A stretch of DNA of 64,000 bases, from contig NZ_CP054690.1 in NCBI RefSeq assembly GCF_013348805.1, forward strand, positions 3,162,001-3,226,000, read 5' to 3'. The notes under the pieces were generated by a model. It did not search any database, was not told the origin of the DNA, and was given only the letters and a program-made list of their open reading frames with translations. The first letter of the stretch is position 1; every line of letters starts with the position of its first letter. Positions 8,328 to 17,673 of the stretch are shown here, piece after piece. Source of the stretch: Rhodococcus sp. W8901. GTDB taxonomy: Bacteria; Actinomycetota; Actinomycetes; Mycobacteriales; Mycobacteriaceae. The translations under genes and the position numbers were made by a program.

Positions 8328-8819
8328 TTGGATAGACGAAGTTCGCTGACGCAAGAGCAGCGCATCGCAGCAGTAGTGTTGTTCGAGAAAGGTGCGGCTT
8401 CGAGGGCCGTAGCGACGTCGTTGGAGGTGCCCCGCGATCCGATTCGTAGGTTGCACCAGCGGTGGCGGGTCCGAGGCAGAGGAGTGCTGGTGTCGAAGAG
8501 GGCAACGCCTGCTGTGTATCCGTTCGAACTGAAACTGGACCTTGTGCAGCGGTTCCTCGCGGGCGAGACACTCGCGGAGCTGGCGGAGGAAGGCGGGTTG
8601 TCTTCGCCTGTCCTGCTGCGTAGGTGGGTTCGGGAGTATCGCGCTCACGGCGAAGATGCGTTGCGGCCGAAGCCGAAGGGGCGACCAGCCAAGAGCACGG
8701 TCACGGGCGAGGAGACGGAGCTGGACCGTCTTCGCCGTGAGGTCGAGTATCTCCGGGCGGAGAACGCGTACCTGGGAAAATTGCGGGCCTTGATGGAGGA
8801 GAAACGACGGACAAGGTGA
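8328..8819 (+). CDS. IS3-family OrfA (DNA-binding helix-turn-helix protein)
   Basis: 163-residue first product of the insertion sequence, starting with TTG. Two helix-turn-helix units (LTQEQRIAAVVLFEKGAASRAVATSLEVP and AVYPFELKLDLVQRFLAGETLAELAEEGGLSSPVLLRRWVREY) are followed by a leucine-zipper-like coiled coil (ETELDRLRREVEYLRAENAYLGKLRALMEE). This is the IS150-type arrangement. The frame is -1 relative to OrfB and ends in a GTGA overlap with it. A slippery heptamer at 8774-8780 should yield the OrfAB fusion transposase. Confidence 0.93.
   Translation: MDRRSSLTQEQRIAAVVLFEKGAASRAVATSLEVPRDPIRRLHQRWRVRGRGVLVSKRATPAVYPFELKLDLVQRFLAGETLAELAEEGGLSSPVLLRRWVREYRAHGEDALRPKPKGRPAKSTVTGEETELDRLRREVEYLRAENAYLGKLRALMEEKRRTR
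8774..8780 (+). other. Predicted -1 ribosomal frameshift heptamer
   Basis: The heptamer G_GGA_AAA is in the OrfA reading phase (codons CTG GGA AAA). Slipping back one base there enters the OrfB frame, which is open from this point, giving an OrfAB fusion. A perfect 8-bp stem (8803-8810 with 8823-8830, 12-base loop holding the OrfB GTG) lies 22 bases downstream. That is farther than usual for a stimulatory structure. Confidence 0.7.
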
Positions 8820-9658
8820 ATGCCGTCGTTGCCCTCAAGGCCGTCCATTCCCTCACCACGTTGCTGAAGATCGCCGGTCTTGCGCGGTCGACGTTCTTCT
8901 ACCACCAAGCCAGGCTGTCCGAGCCGGACAAGCACGCGGAGCTCAAGACCGCGATCCGGCAGATCTTCGACCGGCACGGCGGCCGCTACGGGCATCGCCG
9001 CATCCACCAGCGGCTGCGCCGCGAGGACTGGGTTCTGTCGAAGAAGACCGTCCTGAAGCTGATGAACACACTCGGGCTGCGTTGCGCGATCCGTCGCAAA
9101 CGCTATGTCTCGTTCAAGGGCGAGCCCGGCAAGATCGCCCCGAACTTGTTGAGGCGCGACTTCACGACCACGGGGACGAACCAGAAGTGGGTCACCGACG
9201 TGACGGAGTTTCGTGTCGGCGAGCAGAAGGTCTACCTCTCGACGGTGATGGATCTGTTCGATCGGCAGATCATCGGTCACGCGCACGGAACTTCCCCGAA
9301 TCTCGCGTTGACGAACACGTCGCTGCGCCGGGCGTTGAAGACCAGGCACCGAGGGCAGAAGCCGATTGTCCACTCCGATCAAGGATTCCAGTATCAGCAT
9401 GTTTCCTGGCGGCGACTGCTGAAGGGGCGTGCGATCCAGTCGATGTCGCGCAAGGGCAACTGCCTCGACAACGCGGTCATGGAGAGCTTCTTCGGGCATT
9501 TGAAGGACGAGCTCTACTGCAACACCACGTTCCTCACTGTCGACACTCTCACCGTCGCGATCGATGACTACATCGCATGGTTCAACACCGAACGAAGCCA
9601 CTCAACGCTGAAGGGCCTGAGCCCGGTTGAATACCGGGCTCAGGCCCTTGCCGCATAG
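8816..9658 (+). CDS. IS3-family OrfB transposase (DDE integrase core)
   Basis: 280 residues when counted from the GTG at 8816; as the fusion it continues from OrfA at the heptamer. An HTH_21-type segment (RHGGRYGHRRIHQRL) precedes the rve integrase core, whose DDE residues are in VTDVTEF, VHSDQGFQY and NAVMESFFGHLKDE. The protein ends WFNTERSHSTLKGLSPVEYRAQ. It cuts and joins the IS ends as OrfAB. Reading frame is intact, so the element may be active. Confidence 0.95.
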   Translation: MNAVVALKAVHSLTTLLKIAGLARSTFFYHQARLSEPDKHAELKTAIRQIFDRHGGRYGHRRIHQRLRREDWVLSKKTVLKLMNTLGLRCAIRRKRYVSFKGEPGKIAPNLLRRDFTTTGTNQKWVTDVTEFRVGEQKVYLSTVMDLFDRQIIGHAHGTSPNLALTNTSLRRALKTRHRGQKPIVHSDQGFQYQHVSWRRLLKGRAIQSMSRKGNCLDNAVMESFFGHLKDELYCNTTFLTVDTLTVAIDDYIAWFNTERSHSTLKGLSPVEYRAQALAA

Positions 9659-9680
9659 CCCCGTTACGATCTCACTTGGC

Positions 9681-9706
9681 CAGTCCAACTCCCGGGGGTC
9701 AGTTCA
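9681..9706 (-). repeat. Right terminal inverted repeat of the IS
   Basis: 26 bases, perfect reverse complement of 8269-8294. It ends with CA directly before the second arm of the interrupted hairpin. Confidence 0.95.
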
Positions 9707-9728
9707 CCGGGAGAGGGGCGCTTTCGCT

Positions 9729-10400
9729 ATGTTCGACGGCATGACGGATGCGGCAGGCTCGCTCGACGATCATGTTCGCCCACATCTCGATTCGTCCGCG
9801 CTCGTGGTGATCGACATGCAGAACGACTTCATGGACGAGGGGCCGCTTCCGGTTCCCGGAACCGCAGCCTTGCTCCCCGTGCTCACCCGGATCGTCGACG
9901 CGTACCGCCGCGCCGGGCGCCCGATCGTGCATGTCGTCCGGATCTATGACGGCGATGACGTCGACCTCGTGCGCCGGACGGCCATCACCCGTGACGACGC
10001 GCCGCTCGTGCGGCCGGGCACGACAGGCTCGCAGGTGGTCGACGGTCTCCTGCCCGTCGGCGCGCCGCCACTCGATCCGAAACTCCTTGTCGAGGGCGGG
10101 TTCCAGCCGGTAGGCCCGTCCGAGACCGTGATGTGGAAGCCGCGCTGGAGCGCATTCCATCGGACCCGGCTGGACGAGCACCTGGCCGGACTCGGCGTCG
10201 ACACCGTCGTCGTCGCCGGCTGCAATTTCCCGAACTGCCCGCGGGCCACGCTGTTCGACGCGAGCGCCCGCGACTACCGGACCGTTCTCGCCTCCGGCGC
10301 GACGTCACAGGTCACACTGGATCGCCTCGCCGATGCCCGGTCCATCGGAGTCGTCGTAATGCCCGCCGCAGCCATCGCCGCCGCTTTCCATGCGACGTGA
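9729..10400 (+). CDS. Isochorismatase-family cysteine hydrolase
   Basis: About 223 residues. The catalytic triad of the family is visible: Asp in VVIDMQNDFMDEG, Lys in VMWKPRWSAF and Cys in VVAGCNFPNCPRATLFDA. Such enzymes hydrolyse amides or vinyl ethers (nicotinamide, ureidoacrylate, isochorismate and similar); the substrate here is unknown. The frame runs on into the insertion sequence, but the ATG at 9729 (or the one at 9741) is the natural start. The IS ends only 22 bases upstream and has cut the gene from its former upstream region. Confidence 0.88.
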   Translation: MFDGMTDAAGSLDDHVRPHLDSSALVVIDMQNDFMDEGPLPVPGTAALLPVLTRIVDAYRRAGRPIVHVVRIYDGDDVDLVRRTAITRDDAPLVRPGTTGSQVVDGLLPVGAPPLDPKLLVEGGFQPVGPSETVMWKPRWSAFHRTRLDEHLAGLGVDTVVVAGCNFPNCPRATLFDASARDYRTVLASGATSQVTLDRLADARSIGVVVMPAAAIAAAFHAT

Positions 10401-10489
10401 ACAGGTCTTTTTCGCCGAAACTGCACGGTTGCGCAATTCGTAACCGGCGCACCGTTTCTGGTCGCGTGAGCATTTCGCACCACCCTGGA

Positions 10490-10505
10490 TGTGCCTGACA
10501 TCACA
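10490..10505. promoter_or_regulatory. CRP/GlxR-like site upstream of rpf
   Basis: TGTGCCTGACATCACA matches the CRP-type consensus TGTGA-N6-TCACA with one mismatch. It is 328 bases before the rpf start. In M. tuberculosis, rpfA is a known target of the CRP homologue Rv3676, so the site is plausible. Confidence 0.5.
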
Positions 10506-11163
<658 letters not shown>

Positions 11164-11181
11164 GCCTGAATACGCTCGCCG

Positions 11182-11227
11182 AGGAGGCGCTCTTCGTGCC
11201 GGATTTCCGGCACGAAGAGCGCCTCCT
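11182..11227. terminator. Bidirectional terminator between rpf and the ABC-F gene
   Basis: A perfect 21-bp stem (11182-11202 with 11207-11227) around the loop ATTT. It lies 18 bases after the rpf stop and 36 bases after the end of the convergent ABC-F gene, so it can serve both. Confidence 0.85.
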
Positions 11228-11263
11228 GCGTTCACCAGAGTCGATTCCGTTCGGCCATCGGAT

Positions 11264-12895
11264 TCACGCTTCGCTGGGACCCGCCGGCGAGGCGATGACG
11301 AGTTCACGGAAAGAGCCGCTGCGGTCGAGTTCGAGCACCCTGTCGAGTTCGAGACGCTCGAGGAACGCGGTGTCGTGACTGACCACCAGAACGGCACCCC
11401 GATAGTCGCGCAGCGCATCGACCAGTTGGTCGACGCTGCGGATGTCGAGGTTGTTGGTCGGCTCGTCGAGGACCAGAATCTGCGCCGGCGGATCTGCCAG
11501 GAGAAGCTTCGCGAGCGACACACGGAAGCGCTCTCCACCCGAAAGGGTGGATACCGGGCGGTCCACGCTGTCACCTCGAAGAAGCAAGCGGGCCAGTTGA
11601 TTACGGATAGCACCCGACGACATGGTCGGCGCCGCCGCACGGACGTTGTCGAGGGCGCCGGCCTCGTCGTCGAGCCCGTCGAGACGTTGTGGGAGGTACC
11701 CCACTCGGTCAGTGAACAAGGTCCCGCTCGGACGACCCGGTGCCGCTGGCCGTCCGTAGACCAGCCCCTCGATCAGGGTCGTCTTGCCGACACCGTTGGG
11801 TCCGGTGACCGCGAGCCGTTCCGGGCCCTGCACCTGGACAGTACGATTCGTTCCGCGAAGTTCGGCGATCCGCCGGCTGCGCGGAACGTCGGGATCCGGC
11901 AGTCCCAGATGAATATGTTCGTCGGCCCGAACGCGTGCGGCGGCCGCATCGACTGCCGCCTTGGCGGCCTGCACTTTCGCGTCGAGCCCGGTGCGCATGG
12001 CACCGGCCGATGCTTGTGCCTTGCTCGCGCGATTTCCCGCCAGGATCTTCGGGATGCCCCCGCTCTGCTGGGTTGTCCGAGCGGTCCGCTCCCGGCGCGC
12101 CAGCTTCGTCTCGGCCTCGACGCGTTGCCGCTTCTCGACTTTGAGTGCTTGTTCCGCCGATCGGGCTGCCTGAACCGCCGCTGCCTGCTCGCGGCCGAGA
12201 TGCTCGCGCCACGCGCTGTAGGGCCCGCCGAAGACGCCTACCCGACCGGCGTGGAGTTCGGCGGTGTCGTCCATACGTTCCAACAGGTTCACGTCGTGGC
12301 TGACGACGACGAGCGCTCCCGGCCAGGTGTCGACCAGCTCTGCGAGTTTTACGCGAGTCGACATGTCGAGGTTGTTGGTGGGCTCATCGAGCAACGTGAT
12401 CGGTGTGTGCCGAAGGCGCAGCCCGGTGATTGCGACGAGCATGGCCTCGCCACCGGATATCTGTCCGACTCGTCGGTCGAGATCAGCGGCGGAGAAGCCG
12501 ATCTCACCGAGCGCCTCAGCGGCGCGGGTCTCGATGTCCCAGTCGTCGCCGATCGCCTCGAAGTGAACATCGTCGACCTCCCCGGCCTCGATCGCACGGA
12601 GCGCCGCCAGCTTGTCGGCGATTCCGAGGAGCGCGGCCAGTCGCGTCTGCCGGTCGAGCGTCAGGGTTTGCGGCAGATAGCCGACATCGCCCGACGTCGT
12701 GATCTGTCCCGACGTGGGTGTGAGCACTCCGGCGATCAGCTTCAGCAGTGTCGACTTCCCTGCTCCGTTGTCGCCGACCAGTCCGGTGCGACCGGAACCG
12801 ATGGTGCCGAAGAGTCCTGCGAGCGCGACTGTTCCGTCAGGCCACTCGAACGTGAGGTCCCGAAAGGTGATCGCGGGTTTGACGGACGTTGACAT
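11264..12895 (-). CDS. ABC-F family ATPase, possible ribosome-protection protein
   Basis: 543-residue soluble protein with two ABC ATPase domains and no membrane segments. The first Walker A is GDNGAGKST, with signature ISGGEA and Walker [13 protein letters not shown]. The second Walker A is GPNGVGKTT, with signature LSGGERFR and Walker [13 protein letters not shown] charged linker (about 240-330) lies between them. ABC-F proteins bind the ribosomal E site; some give resistance to macrolides, lincosamides or pleuromutilins. The ATG at 12895 is chosen because AAGGAG lies seven bases before it. A 290-base leader precedes it. Resistance is an inference only. Confidence 0.9.
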   Translation of the reverse strand: MSTSVKPAITFRDLTFEWPDGTVALAGLFGTIGSGRTGLVGDNGAGKSTLLKLIAGVLTPTSGQITTSGDVGYLPQTLTLDRQTRLAALLGIADKLAALRAIEAGEVDDVHFEAIGDDWDIETRAAEALGEIGFSAADLDRRVGQISGGEAMLVAITGLRLRHTPITLLDEPTNNLDMSTRVKLAELVDTWPGALVVVSHDVNLLERMDDTAELHAGRVGVFGGPYSAWREHLGREQAAAVQAARSAEQALKVEKRQRVEAETKLARRERTARTTQQSGGIPKILAGNRASKAQASAGAMRTGLDAKVQAAKAAVDAAAARVRADEHIHLGLPDPDVPRSRRIAELRGTNRTVQVQGPERLAVTGPNGVGKTTLIEGLVYGRPAAPGRPSGTLFTDRVGYLPQRLDGLDDEAGALDNVRAAAPTMSSGAIRNQLARLLLRGDSVDRPVSTLSGGERFRVSLAKLLLADPPAQILVLDEPTNNLDIRSVDQLVDALRDYRGAVLVVSHDTAFLERLELDRVLELDRSGSFRELVIASPAGPSEA

Positions 12896-13187
12896 GTTCT
12901 GTCTCCTTGTGTGCAAGGCAATCCGATCGGCGCGGCGGCCCGCCGGATCTGCGTCTACTCCACAGACCCGAGGCGGACGAACACGACCGAGCAGGTATCA
13001 CCGCGCGGCTGACTGACTCTGGTGGTGAGCGCCGCGGAACCCGTCGGCTCGGTGCGCGTCTTGGGCACACCGAACGGGCGGAGCGGGCGATCGCGGATCC
13101 GAACCACAGGCCGAGGACCGACACCAGATGGTCCGGCACGAAGAATGGCCGACTCGTGCGCGTAGATGCGCAGCGCACACAAAGTTG
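12896..13187 (-). other. Leader region of the ABC-F gene
   Basis: About 290 bases between a hairpin at 13188-13207 and the ABC-F ATG. No recognised gene. It contains overlapping short open frames (TTG at 13182, 75 codons; GTG at 13178) and GC-rich inverted segments just before the ribosome binding site. Antibiotic-inducible ABC-F genes are often controlled by such leaders, but I cannot identify a specific leader peptide. Confidence 0.35.
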
Positions 13188-13207
13188 GCCGCCGATGGTT
13201 CGGCGGC
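13188..13207 (-). terminator. Hairpin after the ABC exporter gene
   Basis: GCCGCCGA and TCGGCGGC pair perfectly (8 bp) around a four-base loop. It lies 116 bases beyond the exporter stop, followed on the minus strand by a weak T-rich stretch (AACTTTGTG). It probably separates the exporter from the ABC-F leader. Confidence 0.5.
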
Positions 13208-13323
13208 TAGAGTCTGTCGACCTCGATAAGCACGATCGGACCGTATCACCCGCCGGGAGTCGTCACCGCACTGCCCTCGGCCGTTCACCGCCGCAACAGC
13301 CAGGTCAGCGTCGACCGATCGGG

Positions 13324-15177
13324 TCAGTTCACCGTCACCGCCGACAAGCGCCAGGGACCGTCGCCGAGCAGTTCCAGCTGGCGGGTGTGGTGCTGGTCGA
13401 CGGTGCTGCGGTGGCTGACGCTGACGAGCATGCAGTCCGGCACCCGCTCCCGGATCAGGTGGTACAGCGCGAACTCGAGGCCCTCGTCGACCGCCGACGT
13501 CGCCTCGTCGAGGAACGCGGCCTGCGGGCGGATCAACACGATTCGGGCGAAGGCGATGCGCTGTTGCTCGCCGGGTGACAGGATCTTCGCCCAGTCCGCC
13601 TCCTCGTCCAGACGGCCGACGAGGTTGCCGAGTTGGACGGACTGCAGGGCCTCGACGATCCGCGCGTCGCCCAGGTCGTCCGGAGTCGCCGGATAGGCGA
13701 CGGCACTGCGCAGGTCCCCGAGCGGGAGATACGGCAACTGGGACAGGAACAGCGCTCCCTGTCCGATCGGGCGGCGCACCCGGCCGTCGACGAACGGCCA
13801 CATCTCGGCGAGGGCACGCAGCAGCGTCGTCTTGCCGCTGCCCGACGGCCCCTTCACGAGCAACGCCTCGCCCGGTTCGAGGTGCACGTCCAGGTCGTCG
13901 ATCAACGGTCGTCCGTCGGGTGTGCGGACCGACACCTGGTCCAGTTCCACCGAACCGTCGTGTCCCTCCGTGCGAATGGCCGGGAGTTGCCGGGACTTCT
14001 CGTCGGCGTCGAGCAGTCCGTTGAGCCGGATCAGGCTCGCCCGATAGCCGGCGAACACGTCGTACGACTGACGGAAGAACGACAGGGCGTCCGACACCTG
14101 GCCGAACGCCTGTGTGCTCTGGGTGATATCGCCGAGGGTGATGGTGCCGGCGAAGAACCGCGGCGCCTGGATGACGATCGGGAACACGACCGAGACCTGG
14201 CTGACGCCCAGGTTGAACCCGTTGAATTTCAGTGTCCGGAAAACGATCTGCCACGCGTTGACGATCACCCCGGCAAACCTGCCGAGCAGTCCGCGCTTCT
14301 CTACGCCCTCTCCGCGGTAGAAGGCGACGTTCTCGGCGCTGTCGCGCAGACGCACCAGGGCGTAACGGAAGTTCGCCGTCAACCGCTCCTTCAGGAAGCT
14401 CAGCGCGATCAACGGCCGGCCGATCCAGAAGGCGATCACGGTGGCGGTCAGGATGTATACGTAGACGAGCACGACCATGGCCCGGGGAATCTCGACCCCG
14501 AGGATCTCCATCGGACCGGACAGGTCCCACAGGATCCCGGTGAAGGACACCACCGTCACCACCGAACTGACCAGCCCCATCGACAGGGTCTGCGTGGTGT
14601 TCGCCACCTCGGTGATGTCGGCCTCGATCCGCTGGTCCGGATTGTCGATGGATTTGTCGATGAACCTGCCGCGGTAGTAGGCGCGGCCGCCCAGCCAGTC
14701 GGTGGTGACCCGATCGGTGAGCCAGGTGCGCCACAGGATCTCGAGTGCCTGCCCCACGTACTGGGCCAGCAGCGTCCGCACGACGTGCACGGTTGCGAGC
14801 ACCGTGAACACCACGATCGATCGCCAGAACATCGATTTCGCGCCGTCGAGCATGGCCGCATCGCCGGCCTCGAGACCCTGCGCAATCAACTGCAGCGAGG
14901 TGTACATCTCGTTGCTCTGGTACGAGAGCAACACCATCACCCGGACTCCCAGGATCGTCAGGAACAGCAACGCCACGATCAGCGACCACGGTCGCCAGCT
15001 GTCCCGAGTCGAGAAGTAGCCTCCGGTGATTCGCCAGAATTGCCGACCCCACCTGGTGTGCCGCGCGAGCAAGGCGCCGATCACCACGAAGCAGACCAGG
15101 CCGATAGCGAACGCCTTCGAGGTCCACAGCAAACTGGCCACGACTTCGTTGTTCCAGTCGATCGATTCGTTTCGCAT
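13324..15177 (-). CDS. SbmA/BacA-like ABC transporter with fused ATPase
   Basis: 617-residue inner-membrane protein. The N-terminal membrane domain (about 1-360, ABC_membrane_2/SbmA type) includes EILWRTWLTDRVTTDWLGGRAYYR and DNPDQRIEADITEV, the hallmark of the SbmA/BacA/YddA group. The C-terminal ATPase has Walker A GPSGSGKTT, signature LSPGEQQR and Walker B AAFLDEATSAVD. The mycobacterial relative Rv1819c imports cobalamin and peptides such as bleomycin, so uptake of B12 or hydrophilic peptides is plausible. GGGGGAG precedes the ATG. Confidence 0.92.
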   Translation of the reverse strand: MRNESIDWNNEVVASLLWTSKAFAIGLVCFVVIGALLARHTRWGRQFWRITGGYFSTRDSWRPWSLIVALLFLTILGVRVMVLLSYQSNEMYTSLQLIAQGLEAGDAAMLDGAKSMFWRSIVVFTVLATVHVVRTLLAQYVGQALEILWRTWLTDRVTTDWLGGRAYYRGRFIDKSIDNPDQRIEADITEVANTTQTLSMGLVSSVVTVVSFTGILWDLSGPMEILGVEIPRAMVVLVYVYILTATVIAFWIGRPLIALSFLKERLTANFRYALVRLRDSAENVAFYRGEGVEKRGLLGRFAGVIVNAWQIVFRTLKFNGFNLGVSQVSVVFPIVIQAPRFFAGTITLGDITQSTQAFGQVSDALSFFRQSYDVFAGYRASLIRLNGLLDADEKSRQLPAIRTEGHDGSVELDQVSVRTPDGRPLIDDLDVHLEPGEALLVKGPSGSGKTTLLRALAEMWPFVDGRVRRPIGQGALFLSQLPYLPLGDLRSAVAYPATPDDLGDARIVEALQSVQLGNLVGRLDEEADWAKILSPGEQQRIAFARIVLIRPQAAFLDEATSAVDEGLEFALYHLIRERVPDCMLVSVSHRSTVDQHHTRQLELLGDGPWRLSAVTVN

Positions 15178-15270
15178 GAGGCTCCCCCATCAGGGATGGC
15201 GTGCCGTGAATCGAGAACCAGAATTCTATCCGCCCCCGCGATGACCGAGGAGGCTCATGACCGAACCGGC

Positions 15271-16173
15271 TCAGCGCCGGGCCGGAAAGTGCCGAATGAC
15301 GCCTTCCTGCACGACAGTTGCAATCAACTGCCCGTCGCTCGCGAAGAACCGACCGGTCGCCAGACCTCGCGAACCGGCCGCAACCGGCGATTCGGTCGCA
15401 TACAGCGCCCACTGGTCGAAGCGGAACGGGCGATGGAACCAGATCGAATGGTTGACCGTCGCGGCGACGATGCGGTCCAGACCCCACGACAGTCCGTGGG
15501 TGGTGAGAATCGAGTCCAGCACCGTGGTGTCCGACGAGTACGCCAGCGCCGCGGTGTGCGCCCACGACTCGTCAGGCAACTCCCCGTCGGCCCGCATCCA
15601 CACCCGGTTGTGGTTGAGTCGCTCGCCGGTGCCCTTGAGCACCCACGTCGGGTCGTTGGCGTAGCGCATCTCCATCGGCTTGAGCGCATCGACGAACATC
15701 CGAAGCCGGTCCTCGTACCCGACGAGGTGTTCCCCGATCGACGGCAGGGACTCCGGACCGGCGACGTCGGGGATGTCGACGCTGTGCTCGAGGCCCTTGC
15801 CCCAGTCCTGGAACGCGGCGAACATCGAGAACAGCACGTTGCCGTCCTGGTACGCGGTGACCTGACGGTTCGCGAACGCCCTCCCGTCGCGATGTCGGTC
15901 GACGCGGTACTCGATCGGCGCCTTGACGTCACCACCGCGGATGAAGTGGGCGTTGATCGCGTGGATCGGACGGTCTCCCTCGACCGTCCGCCCAGCCGCG
16001 ACCAACGCCTGCGACACCAACTGGCCACCGAACGTGCGGCTGCCGACCTGCGCGGGATGCCGACCGAGGTAGGTGTCCTCGCCGATCTGCTCGAGATCCA
16101 GCAACGCCAACAGCGTCTCCAGATCGGCCGATCTCGTCGGACGTACCCCTGCCCCCGCGTCGGTCACCCGCAT
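15271..16173 (-). CDS. tesB: Acyl-CoA thioesterase II
   Basis: 300-residue double-hotdog thioesterase that releases free fatty acid and CoA. Family segments seen are SRTFGGQLVSQALVAAGRTV, HFIRGGD, FANRQVTAYQDGNVLFSMFAAFQ near the first hotdog and LDRIVAATVNHSIWFHRPFRFDQWALYATESP near the second, which holds the catalytic Asp/Gln/Thr region. It is nine bases downstream of pyk on the same strand, the same pairing as pykA-tesB1 (Rv1617-Rv1618) in M. tuberculosis, so the two are probably cotranscribed. Confidence 0.95.
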   Translation of the reverse strand: MRVTDAGAGVRPTRSADLETLLALLDLEQIGEDTYLGRHPAQVGSRTFGGQLVSQALVAAGRTVEGDRPIHAINAHFIRGGDVKAPIEYRVDRHRDGRAFANRQVTAYQDGNVLFSMFAAFQDWGKGLEHSVDIPDVAGPESLPSIGEHLVGYEDRLRMFVDALKPMEMRYANDPTWVLKGTGERLNHNRVWMRADGELPDESWAHTAALAYSSDTTVLDSILTTHGLSWGLDRIVAATVNHSIWFHRPFRFDQWALYATESPVAAGSRGLATGRFFASDGQLIATVVQEGVIRHFPARR

Positions 16174-16182
16174 TGCCCCCTT

Positions 16183-17601
16183 CTAGTGGTCTTCCTCCCC
16201 GATCCGGTGCACGTGGATCAGGTTGGTCGAGCCTACTGTGCCGGGCGGCGAGCCGGCGACGATGACCACGAGGTCACCCTTGTTGTAGCGACCGAGTGAG
16301 AGCAGCGCGTGGTCGACCTGCGTGAACATCTGATCGGTCGAGGCGACCGCCTCGACGATGAACGTCTCGGTGCCCCACGACAGCGCCAACTGGCGGCGCA
16401 CCGCTTCGAGCGGTGTGAACGCCAGCAGCGGAAGCGGCGAGTGCAGGCGCGCCAACCGGCGGACCGTGTCACCGGACTGCGTGAACGCCACCAGCGCCTT
16501 CGCATCGAGACGCTCACCGATGTCACGGGCACCGTAGGAGATGACACCGCGCTTGGTGCGGGGCACATGCGTGAGCGGCGGGACGCGCGCCGGATCGGTC
16601 TCGACGGCCTCGAGGATCCGGGCCATCGTCTGCACCGTCTCCATCACGTACTTGCCGACCGACGTCTCGCCCGAGAGCATCACCGCGTCCGCGCCGTCGA
16701 GCACCGCATTCGCGACATCCGACGCCTCGGCGCGAGTGGGCCGCGAGTTCTCGATCATGGATTCGAGCATCTGTGTGGCGACGATCACCGGCTTCGCGTT
16801 CTCACGCGCGATCTGGATGGCGCGCTTCTGCACCAGCGGAACCTGCTCGAGCGGCAGTTCGACGCCCAGGTCGCCGCGGGCAACCATGACGGCATCGAAC
16901 GCCAGCACGACGGCCTCGAGGTTCTCGATCGCCTCGGGCTTCTCGAGCTTCGCGATGACCGGGACGCGGCGGCCGACCCGATCCATCACGGCGTGTACCA
17001 GCTCGACATCGGCCGGCGAGCGCACGAACGACAGCGCGATGAAGTCGACGCCCAGCGACAGCGCGAACTCGAGATCCTCGATGTCCTTCTCGGACATTGC
17101 CGGCACCGACACGTTCATGCCGGGCAGCGACACGCCCTTGTTGTTGCTGACCGGGCCGCCCTCGGTGACACGGCAGACGACGTCGTCGACCTCGACGGCC
17201 TCGACCACCAGGCCGACCTTGCCGTCGTCGACGAGTAACCGGTCTCCGGGCTGCGCGTCCTGCGCGAGCTGCTTGTACGTCGTCGAGACACGGTCGTGCG
17301 TGCCCTCGCAGTCCTCGACCGTGATCCGGATCTGTTCCCCAGTCGCCCAGTACGTCTTGCCCTCGACGAACCGGCCGAGGCGGATCTTCGGTCCCTGCAG
17401 GTCGGCGAGGATGCCGACCGCGCGTCCCGTTGCTTCGGACGCCTCACGCACCCGTCGGTAGTTGTCCTCATGATCGGAATGTTCGCCGTGGCTGAAGTTC
17501 AGTCGCGCTACGTCCATCCCGCTCTCGACGAGTTCACGTACGCGGTCGCCGGTAGCAGTCGCAGGGCCAAGTGTGCAGACAATCTTCGTGCGTCGGGTCA
17601 C
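16183..17601 (-). CDS. pyk: Pyruvate kinase
   Basis: Glycolytic enzyme converting phosphoenolpyruvate and ADP to pyruvate and ATP; about 472 residues. Visible are RRTKIVCTLGPA, MDVARLNFSHGEHSDH, the metal/substrate loop ALSFVRS, the catalytic Lys in IAKLEKPEAIENL, MVARGDLGVELP and the pyruvate kinase C-terminal domain (AKALVAFTQSGDTVRRLARLHSPLPLLAFTP). The frame extends two codons to a TTG, but the GTG at 17601 gives the family-typical start and is preferred. No clear Shine-Dalgarno is seen, so the mRNA may be nearly leaderless. tesB follows closely. Confidence 0.96.
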   Translation of the reverse strand: MTRRTKIVCTLGPATATGDRVRELVESGMDVARLNFSHGEHSDHEDNYRRVREASEATGRAVGILADLQGPKIRLGRFVEGKTYWATGEQIRITVEDCEGTHDRVSTTYKQLAQDAQPGDRLLVDDGKVGLVVEAVEVDDVVCRVTEGGPVSNNKGVSLPGMNVSVPAMSEKDIEDLEFALSLGVDFIALSFVRSPADVELVHAVMDRVGRRVPVIAKLEKPEAIENLEAVVLAFDAVMVARGDLGVELPLEQVPLVQKRAIQIARENAKPVIVATQMLESMIENSRPTRAEASDVANAVLDGADAVMLSGETSVGKYVMETVQTMARILEAVETDPARVPPLTHVPRTKRGVISYGARDIGERLDAKALVAFTQSGDTVRRLARLHSPLPLLAFTPLEAVRRQLALSWGTETFIVEAVASTDQMFTQVDHALLSLGRYNKGDLVVIVAGSPPGTVGSTNLIHVHRIGEEDH

Positions 17602-17673
17602 GAGCAAAGCCTAGTCAATGCGAGGAACGAACTCTATTCGGCAGGAGAACGCCCCGTGACGTCCAGATGAGCG

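Larger units (their letters stand above)
8269..9706 (+). mobile_element. IS3-family insertion sequence, complete
   Basis: A 1438-bp element bounded by perfect 26-bp terminal inverted repeats that begin TGAACTGACC and end GGTCAGTTCA. It encodes an OrfA/OrfB transposase pair with a -1 frameshift signal, as in the IS150 group of IS3. It looks intact: both frames are open, the DDE residues are present and the ends are identical. No target-site duplication is visible at the junctions (CAC on the left, CCG on the right). It lies inside the loop of a former terminator. Confidence 0.95.
8253..9722 (+). terminator. Terminator-like hairpin split by the insertion sequence
   Basis: The arms 8253-8266 (AGCGCCCCTCTCCC) and 9709-9722 (GGGAGAGGGGCGCT) are perfect 14-base reverse complements. 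They lie immediately outside the IS ends, with two loop bases left on each side. Without the IS they form one hairpin 19 bases after the thiolase stop, followed by TTTCG. It probably was the thiolase terminator. The 3' arm also contains the purine-rich sequence before the next gene's ATG. Confidence 0.75.

Noticed and set aside
8263-9712. Target-site duplication flanking the IS
   Set aside because: Flanking triplets are CAC and CCG; no 3-5 base duplication can be aligned. The symmetry at the ends comes from the hairpin arms.
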